Part shown: positions 1 to 13,818 of the stretch, piece after piece | Numbering within the stretch: the first letter of the stretch is position 1 | Layout of the letters: each line of letters begins with the position of its first letter | DNA from: Pohlia nutans | Taxonomy: Eukaryota > Streptophyta > Bryopsida > Bryales > Mniaceae | NCBI GenBank assembly: GCA_022496805.1 | Contig: CM040085.1 | Coordinates: 33,695,811 to 33,759,810 of the forward strand | Direction of reading: 5' to 3' | Length of the DNA stretch: 64,000 nucleotides | Position numbers and translations under genes: made by a program | Notes under the pieces: model-generated | Told to the model about the DNA's origin: nothing | The model's input: the letters and a program-made list of their open reading frames with translations, nothing else | Databases searched by the model: none

Positions 1-698
1 CTAACGGCCAAAGTCCAAAGGCTTGTGGCCCTCCAAAATGCCTATATGGCAGCACTTTTTGACCAAGGCAACGGACTCTCGAAGGAACTTTGGGTTGGAC
101 AGGAATGGAAATCCAAACTATGGTCGAGAGGTCGTCGATTTTCTTTCATAAAAAATCAAAACTATATTTTATTGCCTATTTTCAGCCCATTTCTTTGGTC
201 TCTGAACAAAGTTTGGTTACTCAATCCCACGGCCTCTTGACTTGGACGGGCCATAGTGTGAAGCGGTCCTTTTCTAAATTCCCCAAATTTCCTATGTTAT
301 TCTTAGATAGTTTATGCTAGTGTATCGTTGAAAGGGAAGGCTATCACTTCTAGAGCCATCATTGAGACTGCCGTTTGGCTCCATTCACTATGAAGAAGCT
401 TCATCCAAGTTACAAATGAATGGAAAACCGTGCTAAAAGTATTGAGTAGTGAATAAATAAAGTTGGCACAACCTTCCATGTGGCAAGATCACCTACATGT
501 GCAAGAAATATATATATATATATGCTTTTAGTCAAAGATGGTAGCTACAAATTGCATTACATGAATTAGGATGGAAGATATTCTTGACGTTCCAGGACGG
601 ACCCAAATTGGCTACCATGGACAATGAGGATGCCAACTATATTTAGTACGTGTGACAATGAATATTCTTGTATATAGAATTAAACTATGGTCCTAAGA

Positions 699-851
699 CC
701 ACCAAAATGGTTATTTAGTATGGTGTGGTAATTGGTCTACATCTAAATTAGCATGTCAAATTTACATTACGAATTTTACAGCACCACCACCATAATTGAT
801 GTCAAATAGTATGCCTTGTCTTTAGATCATACTAAATAACCATTTGGGTGG
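699..851. mobile_element. short inverted-repeat element (unclassified MITE)
   Basis: A 24-bp inverted repeat (one mismatch) starts CCACCAAAATGGTTATTTAG on the left and returns in reverse complement ending at 851, around a spacer of about 100 bp. No open frame. I found no convincing target duplication, so the element class is open. The flanks (1-698 and 852-1357) contain only a short (AT) run near 510-526 and no recognisable gene. Confidence 0.5.
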
Positions 852-1361
852 TGTGAATAAAGAGTCTCTTGGGTAGTTCTACTAACTATGCCACATGGGT
901 GCAGATAGCAAGTGCTAATATTAGTGCCTTCACTTGTAGAAAACCTGTCGTTTTTCATTCCCCAATTTGTGGAAACAATGAACAGTGGTTGAATATCATG
1001 CTTATATTTATGTCTTGTTGTGACCAAAACCACTCACCAGCACTGACATAGCCCATGTTCGTGGCGCAGTTTCATTCCTTTCTCATTTATAGTAAGTGAA
1101 AAACGACTCATTTCCTTCAATTCCTACTTTTTCACTAGTGCCTTCTTGCGAATGCTTGTTGATACAGAAAATTCTTTCAGCTATTAATTCCGGTGATCAA
1201 ATGGAGCTGAACCACACTGCAGAACTTGTGTCAAAGCTCATGCATCTGAATGACACAAGATGTCGAGTTCGCTTCTTTGTATTACGAAGTGCAATTGGAG
1301 TCTCCAGTTACAACTTTCTCAACAAGATTAGTACCTAACGGTGATAGGCTTTGCAGTTTAA

Positions 1362-1586
1362 CCCTTAAAGGTCCAGAGAGCTGTTTCCGACCAGTATAAT
1401 ATACCTGTATTCCATTGTATTTGGTATGGTAACACATCTCCTATAGGTTTAAGATCAAAAGTGAAGTTAAAATTCAAGTCGACATGATTTTAATGAGCTA
1501 TTTGGGTCTCAATTTGAAACTTTCTATTTACAGAAAATGTAAAATATATGCCAATGTATCTACTATCCCCATCAGCCTTTTAAGGG
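1362..1586. mobile_element. TTAA-flanked MITE, family A copy 1
   Basis: 225 bp, bounded by TTAA at 1358-1361 and 1587-1590. Ends are CCCTTAAAGG... and its reverse complement. No coding capacity. A second copy at 49571-50227 shares the whole body and is interrupted by another transposon. The CCC ends and TTAA duplication are piggyBac-like. Confidence 0.8.
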
Positions 1587-1935
1587 TTAATAAGCTTCAA
1601 TTCCTACTTTTTCATTCCCGACAGACCACCAAATAGTGGCAGATCGAAACAGCAGACATGGAAAACGTCTTCAGGAGGAAGCTTGTAACACCACCAATTA
1701 AGTTAGCACAATATAATTAATTTACTGGACTTCCAATAGACATTCAAATGGAGTGTGTGTGTGTACCGTCCGGCCAGTTTTCTGGAACTGTCATCCATAT
1801 GCACGTTTGTGAACCACCTGGTCCTTTGAAATTCTGGCAGTGGCATCCGGTTATGGTAACTGTCTGTTTGTATTCGGTACATGTCGTACCAACTGATAGA
1901 ACTGATGGGTCAATAGAAGTCATGGGAGCAATTAA

Positions 1936-2292
1936 CCCCTAAAGGACCAAGAAGCTCAAAGTGGGCCTCATGTCAGTACAAGCAAACGCATCGCTTTTCA
2001 CTGACTGAAATCAAGGAAACCTTTGTCCTATGTGACCAAAAGCACTCACCAACTTTGGAATGACTCAAAATAGTAGTGAGAAGCGACCTGTTTCTTTGTA
2101 GTGTGTTTTCTTAAGAAGTTTTGAGTAGGTCCCATTTACCAAAAAAAAAATTAAAAAAACCAAAAAAAACCAACCAAGGCATGTGATTTTCTTCACTGAT
2201 TCTAGTGATATAAAATTTGATCCCATTATATTTTCCATGATATGTTTGATTGAATTCATCATTTTAAAACCATGAATTTTTGGTCCTTTAGG
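1936..2292. mobile_element. TTAA-flanked MITE, family B copy 4 (decayed right end)
   Basis: Left end CCCCTAAAGGACCAAGAAGC follows TTAA at 1932-1935. The right end (...TTGGTCCTTTAGG) is recognisable, but the final bases and the TTAA are lost. It matches the three copies inside the lipid-kinase introns (30389, 31995, 33289). No gene is seen from 1591 to 1931. Confidence 0.65.
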
Positions 2293-2624
2293 ACCAAAGT
2301 TGATTTTTCAAATTTGGTCAAATTTTCAGTGAAATGAGTTTTAATCCTGAATCTTCGAGACTCATTGTGGTGATTTCACTCTTTTGTAATGAAGATGGGA
2401 TGGTAATTTGCGTACGTAGATGATGTATAGATTGAAAAATACAATCGTGCAAAGGTGGAAAACCTAAGTGCAGGCAACTCTTGAAATTTTGCATCCAATG
2501 AGCTACGCATCTAAATTTTTGCAAACAATGAGCTAACACTCCCATATAAAACACGACTGCCAAATCCAGAGCTGCAACTACTGTAGTTGTATTTCATGTC
2601 ATTCCATATTGTTCATTCTGCGTC

Positions 2625-2744
2625 CATTAGTAGAAAAGGTGGCACTGTCGAGGGAGATGGCCAGGCAAGTAGTGCCCAATTCCATGCATGCACAGTGATT
2701 TTGCTTGGACATGTCCCTGGGGAGCGCCATCTTTTCTACTAGTG
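2625..2744. mobile_element. CACTA-type MITE, copy 1
   Basis: 120 bp with ends C(A/A)(T/C)TAGTAGAAAAG and inverted partner ending CTAGTG. It is flanked by a 3-bp direct repeat GTC (2622-2624 and 2745-2747). CACTA ends and a 3-bp duplication define the CACTA/En-Spm superfamily. The same family occurs at 43149 and 44351. A lone half-end is at 3149. Confidence 0.8.
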
Positions 2745-3567
2745 GTCTGAGTGTGCATACACCTGCAAAGTGAGCTTCTGGTATCATTTTCCATGAAACT
2801 CTTTATGATTTCCTCACTCGAAACTGCCCATATTTACTTTGATCTTTGACAACCTTTGTCTTGGTTTTGAGCAAGTCGGTCAGGTATCCGTAATTGTTCT
2901 GGCACCAAGTTCTACAGTTCTACCCAGCCAAGAAAAGGTAGCTGACACGATGACTGTTTGTTACGGACCTGTTCCCATTTTGCACCGAATTTCAATGCAG
3001 ATTTGGTACATGTTGAGGTGACAGTTATAGACGAATCAACCTTGGGCAATTCATAAGATATTATAGAAATTCTCAAAAAGAGTTTTTTTAGACTAAAAAC
3101 TTTCAGATTGTCTATATATTACTCCAAATGTTCCACAGAGTTGATCCACACTAGTAGAAAGGGTTGTCTTTGGGTAGTACCAAGGACTGCAATTATTTAA
3201 CTACCCAACCTGGAATAAATTTATTAACACAAACAATTTGATGGTTAAGAAGAATCAAACGTCAACAGCTTGCGAGGACTCGATTTACGTATTAATCAAT
3301 TTCTGTGTCATATAAGCCAAGTTATTCTGAACAGGAATTTTCATTTCAGAAATAATCCACTATACAACGCTTCACAGCAGAAAATCGTTAACAATGGGAA
3401 CAACTCCTAACAAAAAACGAAATGGTCTGGATAATTTGAGCTACTTCCAGGTCATCGACATTCTCTGAACTTAAAAAAAATTAATGCATCTGCAAAACGC
3501 CGTCAGAGAATTCCATGATTTCATCTCCAAGTTATTAGATTTTCACTAGCAATTAATTAATATGATT
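2745..3567. other. region downstream of the P450 gene, nothing coding
   Basis: No gene is recognised. It contains an unpaired CACTAGTAG end at 3149, probably a truncated CACTA MITE, then AT-rich sequence reaching the P450 stop codon. It should hold the P450 3' untranslated region, but no defined polyadenylation signal could be chosen. Confidence 0.4.
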
Positions 3568-6308
3568 CTAATGGCCATTAAGAGCAACGTATTCGCCCTC
3601 ATAAACAGAGAGGGGCAAGCGCGGCACAGCGTTCACCACGAGGTCCGTCATCCGGGGCGTGACGAGCCCAGGCTTCTCCCGCATGTCGATTTCCTCGGGT
3701 TTCTGGTTATACGTGCTCCAGTCGAAAGCATGAATGAGGCTGGCAACGGCGAGCTGCACCACAGCCAGGCCCAGCTGGGCACCAGGGCATTGCCGTCTCC
3801 CAACTGAGAAAGGAATGAGCTGGAAATCGCGTCCCATCATGGTGATGTCCGTGTCCAAGAAGCGGTCCGGGTTAAACTCCAGGGGGTTGTTCCAGTGCGC
3901 AGGGTCTCGCCCGATGGACCACAAGTTGAGCATCACGGTGGTGCCCGCCGGGATGTCGTACCCCGCCAGCGTTGTGGCCTCCAAGTTGTAGTGCGGGATG
4001 CCCAGCGGCGCCGCGGGATGCAACCTGAAAAGCTCCTTCACACACGCTTGAACGAATGGCATGTTCTTGATGTCGCTTTCGTCCACCAGCCTGTCCTTGC
4101 CCACCACGGAATCCAGCTCGTCCTGCGCGCGTTTCATGTAGTGTGGGTAGTGCAGAAGCTCCGCAATCGCCCATTCTATTGATACCGAGGTTGTGTCGCT
4201 TCCTGCTATGATGAAATCCTGTCCAAATCACAGACCACAACTACTGTCAGCATTCCAGTCCGCAATGATACATTTGTGCTTGTTTGAAATAAAATTAGAA
4301 GGCTTGGCAGTTTTGGTCAGCGATTTCTATTCAGAACCTATCAATGTGTCGAAAGTTTTCAAGATTTAGAGTTTATGTAACTTATTTTATCGCATAGTAC
4401 ATACAAAACCAAAAGATGTGCAATACGGCGAACTAAGAGCCTTGGGCCGCGATTTCTATTCACAACCTATCGACTCGAGTCAATAATTTTTTCAAGATTT
4501 AGAGTTTGTGTTAGCGCGGTAAGTTTTTTCATCGCATAGTGCATACAAAGTTACCATTTGAATGTTGTGCAACACGGCAAACTCGGAGCCTTGGGCCGAA
4601 TGACTATGACGTTATAAAATTGTGAAACATTTATTGTTATGAAATGTGATTCTGGAAAAATTACTTACAAAGAGAACGGCAGCCAGGGCGTGGTCCGGGA
4701 GCTTGTCATCTCCTTCCTGGGATAAGAGAATGTCCACTAGGTTCAGTCTGTCCGCATCCACGTTGGGTCCTTCGGGGGACTTGTGCTTTTCTATCAAACT
4801 CATGGCAATTTTGAGCATCTTAGCTGCTAACTTCTGTGTCTTCGCCTTGTGGCCCTGTACACACGGAAGCACACCTTGTTATTCACACCCTCAATTCCAT
4901 CATTCAAACAAAAAAACACATGCCTACGACAAAATACCATTTCTCTACCCAGGCCACGCAAACTCACATCACACCCTTCACCAAGAAATTCTCTAAAATT
5001 TCAAAGAAACCATAGTCTCTTCCGAATGTATCAACAAGAGGATGACCAGTGCGATCAGATAAGTGCTTGTAAACAGTGTAATCCAAGTTTAGGTATTGAA
5101 ATTGTGCGTTCTGGAATCTAGGATGTTACCGTGAAATCGTAGATGTCGAGCAAGGGGATGAAGTCGCCGGCGTAGATGACGCCAGCCAGATTGACAGCCT
5201 CTTTCACCACGCCCTTCAAGGTGGACATCTCCTCCCGGGTGAGGCACTCAGTGGCTCCCATGTGGGGTTTAGCAAAAATCATGCGCACCAGATTATCAAT
5301 TCCCATCTCCTGCAACTTGGACGTCATGTTCACCGGTCCTCCCGCTTGGTAATCCGCCAGCACCGATCCCATCACATGCTTCACCTCAATTTGCCTCAAC
5401 ACCTGCACCACCAAATCGACCACAAATCATAAATTCTCAGAATTAGCGCATTCAACCAGGAACCAGACACTCATCGATCAATACCCGCTCCAAATTCCAG
5501 AGCTCCAAGGTCTCAGAAAAGGGCAGAGCCCCAACACGGCATCAGTTTGAGACGCCCATCTAAAATTATATCTGATCTGCACCAGTCTAAGAATTTGAAT
5601 CTCTGATATTTCAGTTGGGAAACTAGTAATAACCTATCTGAGCAGATTTTGGCGCACGTAAAATAATGTGTGAAGATGAAAAAGCAGTCAGTCTTCCCGA
5701 TGCTGCAAATTCGAGATGGTTTTGAACAAAAAAATTGAAGAGGGGGGGGGGGGGGGGGGGGGGGGGTGGAGATGACTGGCTCAGGTGGCAGGAACCTCTG
5801 AAATGTACATGTCTCCATCAATCATACACTGGGTGCTTCCGGCACTATGTCGGATGGTAGGTACCTGAGAAAGGCCCACACGTTTGGGGGAGAGGAGCTC
5901 CACGGTGTAGATGCGGCGCAGGCGTTTGTAGTAGCTGCCGAAGGGGGCGAACACAATGCTCTTGAAGTCGAATCCCAGCGTCTTGCCGGCTGTGAGAAAC
6001 GGGCGCGACGCGAACGCCTGGTCGTTGTGCTTCAACACCTGCTCTGCCATAGCGGCCGTAGCCACCAGCACCGTCGGCCGACTGCCCATGTAGATCATCG
6101 TCAGCTCGCCGTTCTGCTCACTGATCCGCGCGAACGTGCGATGCGCCGCTTCGTTGTCGTCCATCATGTGCAGATGCCCGATGATCGGCATCCTGCCTTT
6201 CGGACTCGGCGGCAAATTCAGCTTCTTCTTCGTCATGGAATGCACAAACAGAACCGAGAACACCAGGACCAGTATCCCCACCCCGACTGAAACCAAATTC
6301 ATCTCCAT
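3568..6308 (-). CDS. cytochrome P450, A-type (CYP71-clan-like)
   Basis: Haem-thiolate mono-oxygenase, anchored in the ER membrane by an N-terminal helix (about residues 4-24). Four exons on the minus strand: 6308-5865, 5402-5130, 4854-4669 and 4218-3568. All introns are GT-AG and phase 0, giving 517 codons, normal for a plant P450. Landmarks in order: proline-rich hinge LPPSPKG; oxygen-binding I-helix AGSDTTS (306-312); K-helix ELFR (363-366); FNPDRF (416-421); haem loop FSVGRRQCPG (438-447) with the axial Cys445. All essential motifs are intact, so the gene looks functional. Exon 1 starts at the first of two nearby ATGs (MEMN). The family within the clan, and so the substrate, cannot be assigned; phenylpropanoid, terpenoid or fatty-acid roles are all possible. 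Introns 1 and 3 carry a poly-G tract and a tandem duplication. Confidence 0.95.
4319..4600. repeat. imperfect tandem duplication in P450 intron 3
   Basis: Two degenerate copies, about 130-150 bp each, lie head to tail. Each begins GCGATTTCTATTCA, passes through AAGATTTAGAGTTT and ATCGCATAGT, and ends GAGCCTTGGGCCG. They start near 4320 and 4450. The duplication is wholly intronic. Confidence 0.8.
5742..5766. repeat. 25-nt poly-G tract in P450 intron 1
   Basis: An uninterrupted run of 25 G on the plus strand, so poly-C in the P450 pre-mRNA. It lies mid-intron between exons 1 and 2. Exact length is uncertain because homopolymers of this size are error-prone in sequencing. Confidence 0.85.
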
Positions 6309-8097
6309 AGCTGCAAAAACAATTCGATCAACTCCGAGTACTACTACTACTCAAAACCAACCTACACAACTCGATCGCCGGACTCCTGTCGAGTTCATCT
6401 ATCGAACTCCTATCTAGATATACCGAACTCCTGTCTAGATCGATTTCGATGCTAGAGTTCGAGTTCTAGAGCCGAGGCTACTTTTCTAGCTCATGCTCAT
6501 CGTGTTTTGTTACTTTGATGGAGGACTTGAAGCTCTTGAAGCTCTGGCAGCTAGTCAACTCGGATGGCGACGGACTGGTGGATTGGGATTTGAATGGACT
6601 ATTTAGTTGAAACTCTCCACGATTTGTGGCCCACAGAGTTGAAAAGAGTGTCAAGGTCGCAACTTTTGTCCGAGCCGTGGAAAAGGCCGCACTGACTGGA
6701 CTTTATGGTGTATGAAGAGCATATTTTTATCTATTTAATTTTTGCTTCTGGAAGAATGGTAGGTTACCGATCATACGGTAGACATACTAATAATCGTACA
6801 CTGCCAATCACCGTGGATTTCAATGAAGAAAATGATCATCGAGCCAGGTGAGTGCACGGTAATTGGCTTGTATACAATAATTGGTTAAAGAGGCTGTGTG
6901 AGTTTCTTATTAGTTGCCGTAGTGTGGGCCAGTGCTTCGCTGACTGGACGTATGAGTGAGTTCGGTCAAAAGCCTAATGACCTTGACGAACTTAGGCTAC
7001 ATGTGACTATTTGTTTTGCAGCTGACCGGAGTTGACGATTGCTGTTTGACTTTGACATAAGTTAGTGTGTGGAGCCTCACTGGGACCACGCCTTGAGCCG
7101 CTGTCATAGTGAATCTTCTTTCTCTTTTTCTTCAAAAAGAGTCATGCCTGCTTTTCCGTTTGCTTTTCTCTGAGCTTTTTTCCTGTGATTCTGGGCAGGG
7201 TCAGCAGAAACTATTTCTAGAAATAAATGTAGATACAGGTAGAATATCATGGGTACTGGGCAACACAAAACCCAGGCGAAATGGCTAATCCTGATTGCAG
7301 CCTGATTGACGGATAACTCTACCATTAATTAGTGTAAAAGCTTTCAATTAGTGTAAAAGCTTTCAATACATCTTCCCTTACCGCAGCTCACTCAACGGCT
7401 CGCATTGTTGTGGGCTCGTTAAATTTTGTGCATTGGTCGCCATTTCCCATAGCGCATTATAATTTCCAACACACCCATATTACGGGAATTCTTTGGCTGA
7501 TTCCCATTTGTTTTGATATTTAGGCGGCGATGGTAGGTCGTCTTGGTAGAGCGTCGGTGGACCGTGGTAGTGGTTGCAGGGTATAAAGGTTTGGGGACGG
7601 GGACATCACTGGGTGAACTAGGTGTCTTTTGTTTCCTATCGAAGACAAGGAGATCACGGTGGGCACGGTGTGTGGTGACGACGAAGTTGCGGAAGAAGGA
7701 CTTTGGCGAGGGAGGCTGGTATTGCGACGAGAAAAGGTGGAGGATCAATGGCGGTGGGGGGTTGGGCGTGGTCAGCCGTCGACATTGCGGAATGGAATGC
7801 GAACAGGTCATGAGGATGATCAAGGGCATGTGGGAGCCGCAGCAACGTAGGGGGCAAGGCAAGATTCAGTAGCCGATATTGGGGTAAATTATGCTCTCCA
7901 TGACCATGTATTAGAGTAAGTGTCTATGATGTATAGAGGGCTTGCAGAGAGTGACAGTCTCGTGACGATTATTAGCATTGAGAACCGTCTAACTTTGACT
8001 ATCACATGGGTGGAATTGGAGCTCATGATATTTGTGGAGGTGTTGTAGGGGATATTAGAGTGGGTCAATGGAACCCATATGTAGATATTCGTGGTGA
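6309..8097. other. P450 upstream region, no gene recognised
   Basis: This must hold the P450 promoter; no TATA box or start site could be chosen with confidence. Short repeated motifs around GAACTCCTGTCTAGA occur at 6380-6450. A perfect 20-bp tandem repeat (TAGTGTAAAAGCTTTCAAT) is at about 7331-7370. Open frames at 7419-7872 on both strands resemble no family I know and look like chance frames in a GC-richer patch. Confidence 0.4.
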
Positions 8098-8100
8098 TAG

Positions 8101-8250
8101 CACTACTAGAAAATCCAATTAATCTGTTGATTTGGTCGCGTTGACCGAGACACTTTTCTGTTGATTTAAACAAAAAATTGACCAAATCAACATAAAAGTG
8201 TCCCGGTCAATGCGACCGAATCAATAGATTAGTTGGATTTTCTGGTAGTG
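8101..8250. mobile_element. CACTA-type MITE (second family)
   Basis: 150 bp, nearly completely palindromic. Ends CACTACTAGAAAATCCAA and its inverted partner, with a 3-bp duplication TAG on both sides (8098-8100, 8251-8253). Ends and duplication length are diagnostic of CACTA elements. Its internal sequence differs from the 2625/43149 family. Confidence 0.88.
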
Positions 8251-8515
8251 TAGTGTACCATGGGACGACATTGAGCATGTTAGCATGTAGGACCGAAAAT
8301 GCCTACTACATGGAATGTCATGGGAGACCATGGTAATCCACAAAATGCAGACATAGAACACAATTGTGGCCTTGCTTTGGCACTAAATGACCATAGTTTC
8401 TACCAATGATTGTGATACTAGTCACACGTTGATATATCATGCCAAATTAACGCCTTTCAACATCCATAAGTGCTCAATTAGGTCAGCACGAAGTCCAAAA
8501 TGAGTGTCTACATTT

Positions 8516-9480
8516 TCAATCTTCATTGTACTTGTCACTAATGATATCATCTAGTTTTTCAACTCCCTCTTTGTCTTCAAGTATCATGTTGTGCAAAATG
8601 CAACACGTGAACATAATTTTTGATATGACTTCCATGCTCCAATCGTGGCAAGGGGTTTGAATAATCATGAAATGGGCGTGCAACATATCAAAATACCTCT
8701 CAACATCCTTACGGACAACCTTTTGTCTTTCAGCGAAATGGCTGCGCTTTTTGTCTTGTGGCTGATGGATGCTCTGCACAAAGCATGACCGTTATGGATT
8801 TATTTCGTCGGTAAGTAGATAATTCCGGTTGTATCGACAACCATTTGCCTCAAAATGCATGTCGTGAGCCTAGCTAGTCAACATGTTATGGATGAGTGGT
8901 GACTTATCCAACATGTTCAAGTCAATGTTGTTGGAACCCGGTAATCCAAAAAACGCATGCCACATATGCAATCCACCATTTGCCACGGCCTCCAAAATGA
9001 TGCTCTGATTGCCATATGTGTCACCAAAATCCCCTTGCTAAGCCACTGGGAGATTCTTCCACTCATAGTACATATAGTCAAGTGAGGCAAACATGCCTAG
9101 AAAGCTACGATCGACATCAAGTGCCAATTGCTTACTAAAAGTCAACACCTGTAGGGTACTAGGGTGCCTCATATGATAAACCTCAAACTTAGCCCTAATG
9201 GCGACACAAAATTGTTCCATGGACCACATAGTCGTGGTCTCGTTCGTCTTGCAGTACTCATCTATGGCATCAACACACAGCCCGTAACAAAGCATCCGTA
9301 GTGCAAACGTGATCTTTTGATGCCAGGACAAACCAACTAAACTACATGCATTTGTCTTCTAAACAAAGTATTCCTCTCTAGCACAAACCCTCTCTAGAAT
9401 TGTAAAAAACAATGACCATCGCATACGATAAACATTTGGTCAAAACACAGGCTTATCTATAAAATAATTGAACATCATGC
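8516..9480 (-). pseudogene. PIF/Harbinger transposase, decayed
   Basis: The minus-strand reading from 9480 to 8516 follows plant PIF/Harbinger (HARBI1-like DDE) transposases in order. An N-terminal stretch with YRMRWSLFFTILERV is followed by FALRMLCYGLCVDAIDEYC, then LGMFASLDYMYYEWKN (catalytic Asp region), then HMWHAFFGLPGSNNDLNML (second acidic region). Last come DVERYFDMLHAHFMII and ILHNMILEDK near the C-terminus. In-frame stops near 9358, 9036, 8870 and 8800 break the frame, so it is a fossil. The terminal repeats and the companion Myb-like protein were not found. Sequence from 9481 to 10589 shows no other recognisable gene. Confidence 0.85.
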
Positions 9481-10691
<1,211 letters not shown>

Positions 10692-10729
10692 GTGGAAGGG
10701 CTGCTAGCTGGGTCACCAGCAGCAAGGCC

Positions 10730-12360
10730 GCGTCACTGAGGCGCAGATTGCCACAGCAGCTCTGTCGCCGGCAAACAAGATCTCGTCCCTCCATTCGAGC
10801 CCACTGATTCAACGGCCGTGGAGATCCGAGCTGGCGGGGATGGACTAATGGGCACGCTGCTTCAAAATATTGCAGGCAAGGGAGAGTAACTTATTGCAAG
10901 GCAGAGTGACACAATACTGTAAGGGGAGAGTGGTTGCACACATGCAGTTTTTCTCATTCTTTGATGGTCATTTTTGCAACTTTCATGTTCTTCTTTTGAG
11001 ATTTTCTTTTAAGTTATGTCATAGTGTACACCAAAACAAAGAAAAAGATGTAATTTATTACCTCAATTATTCAAATTAGCAATTTGTTTCATTGCTATAA
11101 AGTAGGTTATCAAAAAGTGCTCCTAAAACCAGTTTACGGGTTTTCCTCAACTTGGATGATAGGATGAACCTAGATTTAGAAATCTCAAAGACCAAGACAA
11201 AGAAATATTCATTTGATACACTTTGAAAAAAAATAACATGATTGGATAAAACCTCATGGAATTATGCATGTTCAAAGTTTTGTTGACTTTAGGATATGTA
11301 TATTTTGGACGTTGTTTTAGTTACTCTCACTTTGAAGAGGTGTAATTTTTGCATACAGTGTTCGATTTCAATGAAATTTAGAAAAAAACTGCTTTCGTGA
11401 TGTTTAGTTTGTGTTGTAAAAATTTCAGCTCAATCCGAGATGAATTGAATTTTTGGGATTCATTTGAAAGCAAGGGTCTTTCTTTTGGACAGTTTTGTGC
11501 ATTTTGATGGCTGCAACTTCAGGGGCTCGTGTCTCCTTCATCCAATGTCCATTTTCAGTAAACATTATTGGGTTAGATACTCCTTGAAGTGTAGCTATCA
11601 TGGTAAAATTTTCATGTCAATCGATGTTGTTTTGAATGTTCAAGAGTCATTTTAGTGCATAGGTCTATTTTGGATTTTTTTGGCTTCTTGGGTCAAATGG
11701 GTCACTGTTCGAGCTACTTTTTGACATTGCAAGGCCATTTTAGGGCACATCAAAAAAAAATTATGAGTTTTTTGGTAGCTATCAAAAATCGTATATCCTA
11801 AAGTCAATAAAACTTTGAACATGCATAATTCCATGAGGTTTTATTCAATCATGTTATTTTTTTTCAAAGTGTATCAAATGAATATTTCTTTGTCTTGGTC
11901 TTTGAGATTTCTAAATCTAGGTTCATCCTATCATCCAAGTTGAGGAAAACCCGTAAACTGGTTTTAGGAGCACTTTTTGATAACCTACTTTATAGCAATG
12001 AAACAAATTGCTAATTTGAATAATTGAGGTAATAAATTACATCTTTTTCTTTGTTTTGGTGTACACTATGACATAACTTAAAAGAAAATCTCAAAAGAAG
12101 AACATGAAAGTTGCAAAAATGACCATCAAAGAATGAGAAGAACTGCATGTGTACAACCACTCTCCCCTTACAGTATTGTGTCACTTTGCCTTGCAATAAG
12201 TTACTCTCCCTTGCCTGCAATATTTTGAAGCAGCGTGCCCGTCAGTCCATCCCCGCCAGCTCGGATCTCCACGGCAGTTGAATCAGTGGGCTCGAATGGA
12301 GGGACGAGATCTTGTTTGCCAGCGACAGAGCTGCTGTGGCAATCTGCGCCTCAGTGACGC
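10730..12360. mobile_element. long inverted-repeat (fold-back) element
   Basis: Two 568-bp arms, 10730-11297 and 11793-12360, are near-identical reverse complements around a 495-bp loop. Both outer ends read GCGTCACTGAGGCGCAG. The same small frame appears once on each strand because of the symmetry; it has no known homologue. No target duplication was identified and the loop has no recognisable gene. It could be a fold-back transposon or a locally generated palindrome. Confidence 0.8.
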
Positions 12361-12599
12361 GGGGAGCCAGGTGGTCTCAAAACTTGAAAGCTGGTTCTGC
12401 AATGGATTTCATTCTTTTCGTGTTAGTAAAACAATTTTAAGAAAATTTAGAAATTGAAAGCTGGACTGAACTCCCTGAATTTGATACAATGATTATGATA
12501 GATTCCTGCATAATTTAGACCAAGTCAATGTTAGTATTGAGTGCCCACCACTCCACCAGCCAAATTTTTAAAATTTTCAGTTGCTACACGCACCCTGGA

Positions 12600-12840
12600 A
12601 TGTAGCCCAGGTGGGAAAAGATGGCCGAATAGAATACATACCGAGCCTCCATAAAATTATCAAATATAAGGCACCTTCATCCAAATAGTGGCGATTTTAG
12701 AATTTTTTTGAGAGGATTTTGGCGAATTCATCTACTTTTTTACTAGTTTTAATAATGAAAAAGTAACCACTCCCGATCAGATAAGATTTCAGCAAAATTT
12801 GCCAGAAAATTTTGATTGTTGTCCACTTCTATGCAGTTAT
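12600..12840. repeat. dispersed repeat Q, copy 1
   Basis: About 230 bp with shared blocks such as ATAAGGCAC(C/T)TT(C/T)ATCCAAATA and a TCATC-ACTTTTTT segment, repeated at 22150-22370. No terminal structure or coding potential was found. Sequence from 12361 to 12599 holds nothing recognisable. Confidence 0.6.
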
Positions 12841-13234
12841 TGCAATGAGACCTATTGTATTAACCCTTAATTGTTGTTGCAACCATATATTGGTAGATGG
12901 ATGTTTTCATGAAGGCTCTTCGTTGGTCATGCCACCTCTTCAAGTTAAATTAAGGTCATTCAAGCTATTTTTGGATTTTACATGTGGTCCCAACTATACA
13001 AAGAGTCATAAAAACAATTCACTATGTAGTGAATTTTGGATTTTTCTATTTTTTCTTACTTCAACTAAATTTAGACCATGAAAATGTGTTCTATTGCATA
13101 TGAGCTTAACTAACAAAATGAAGTTTACCAAATCTATTTTCTATACAATCACTTCAAACAATCATTGTAATACCAAATTTTCACCAAAATTTATGAATAA
13201 AATCATGGTTTGTAGTAAACACATGGCTCATTAA

Positions 13235-13815
13235 CCCCTAAACATACCAGGGTGTCCCTGGAATTGACAATTTGAGAAAAATCATCATAAACTACTATTT
13301 AGAAGAATATTTTGGAATTGATATACAAATGAAAGTTTTAGATTTTGAATTTTAGATTCCATCCGTACGGTTTGATTCACTAATACTATCACCAATATTT
13401 AATTATAAATTTTGAAAGTTAAAATTAAAAATTCCTTCTAAATTTGATTACAAACAAAATTTTAATATTTTTTGAGTAAAATTTGTTGGAATGAATTTGA
13501 AATGAGATACTCTTAAACGTGGTGATTCTTTGAAATTTTTGTGTTTCTTAAATCTATGACCTCATTTTTGCGATTCCACTTTTGAACTACAATCAATGCA
13601 ATTTTGCCTTGGTCAACGACTTGACATACTTCTACATTTGTAATTTTAGAAAAATATGTAATCAAGTATGACTAAATCCAACCGTTAAATAGGACAACAA
13701 CTTGATGAAGAATCTCCAAAAAAAATGGATGACTTTCATCCAAGCATTGATGAGAACGTGAGAAAGGTTTGAATCTGTTAGTCGTCCACTTTCTGGACGC
13801 TCTGACGTTTAGGGG
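13235..13815. mobile_element. TTAA-flanked MITE, family C copy 1
   Basis: 581 bp with ends CCCCTAAACATACCAGGG and inverted CCCCTAAACGTCAGAGCG. TTAA is at 13231-13234. The right TTAA was split by a later insertion of J (first T at 13816, last A at 14338). Copies 2 (24191) and 3 (34660) have the same body. Confidence 0.85.
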
Positions 13816-13818
13816 TTA

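Noticed and set aside
7419..7872. Overlapping frames on both strands as a gene upstream of the P450
   Set aside because: No family resemblance, no splice structure, and similar-length frames on both strands of a GC-rich patch.
10870..12220. The identical 69-residue frame found once on each strand as a duplicated gene
   Set aside because: Consequence of the 568-bp inverted repeat; no known homologue and no coding signal.
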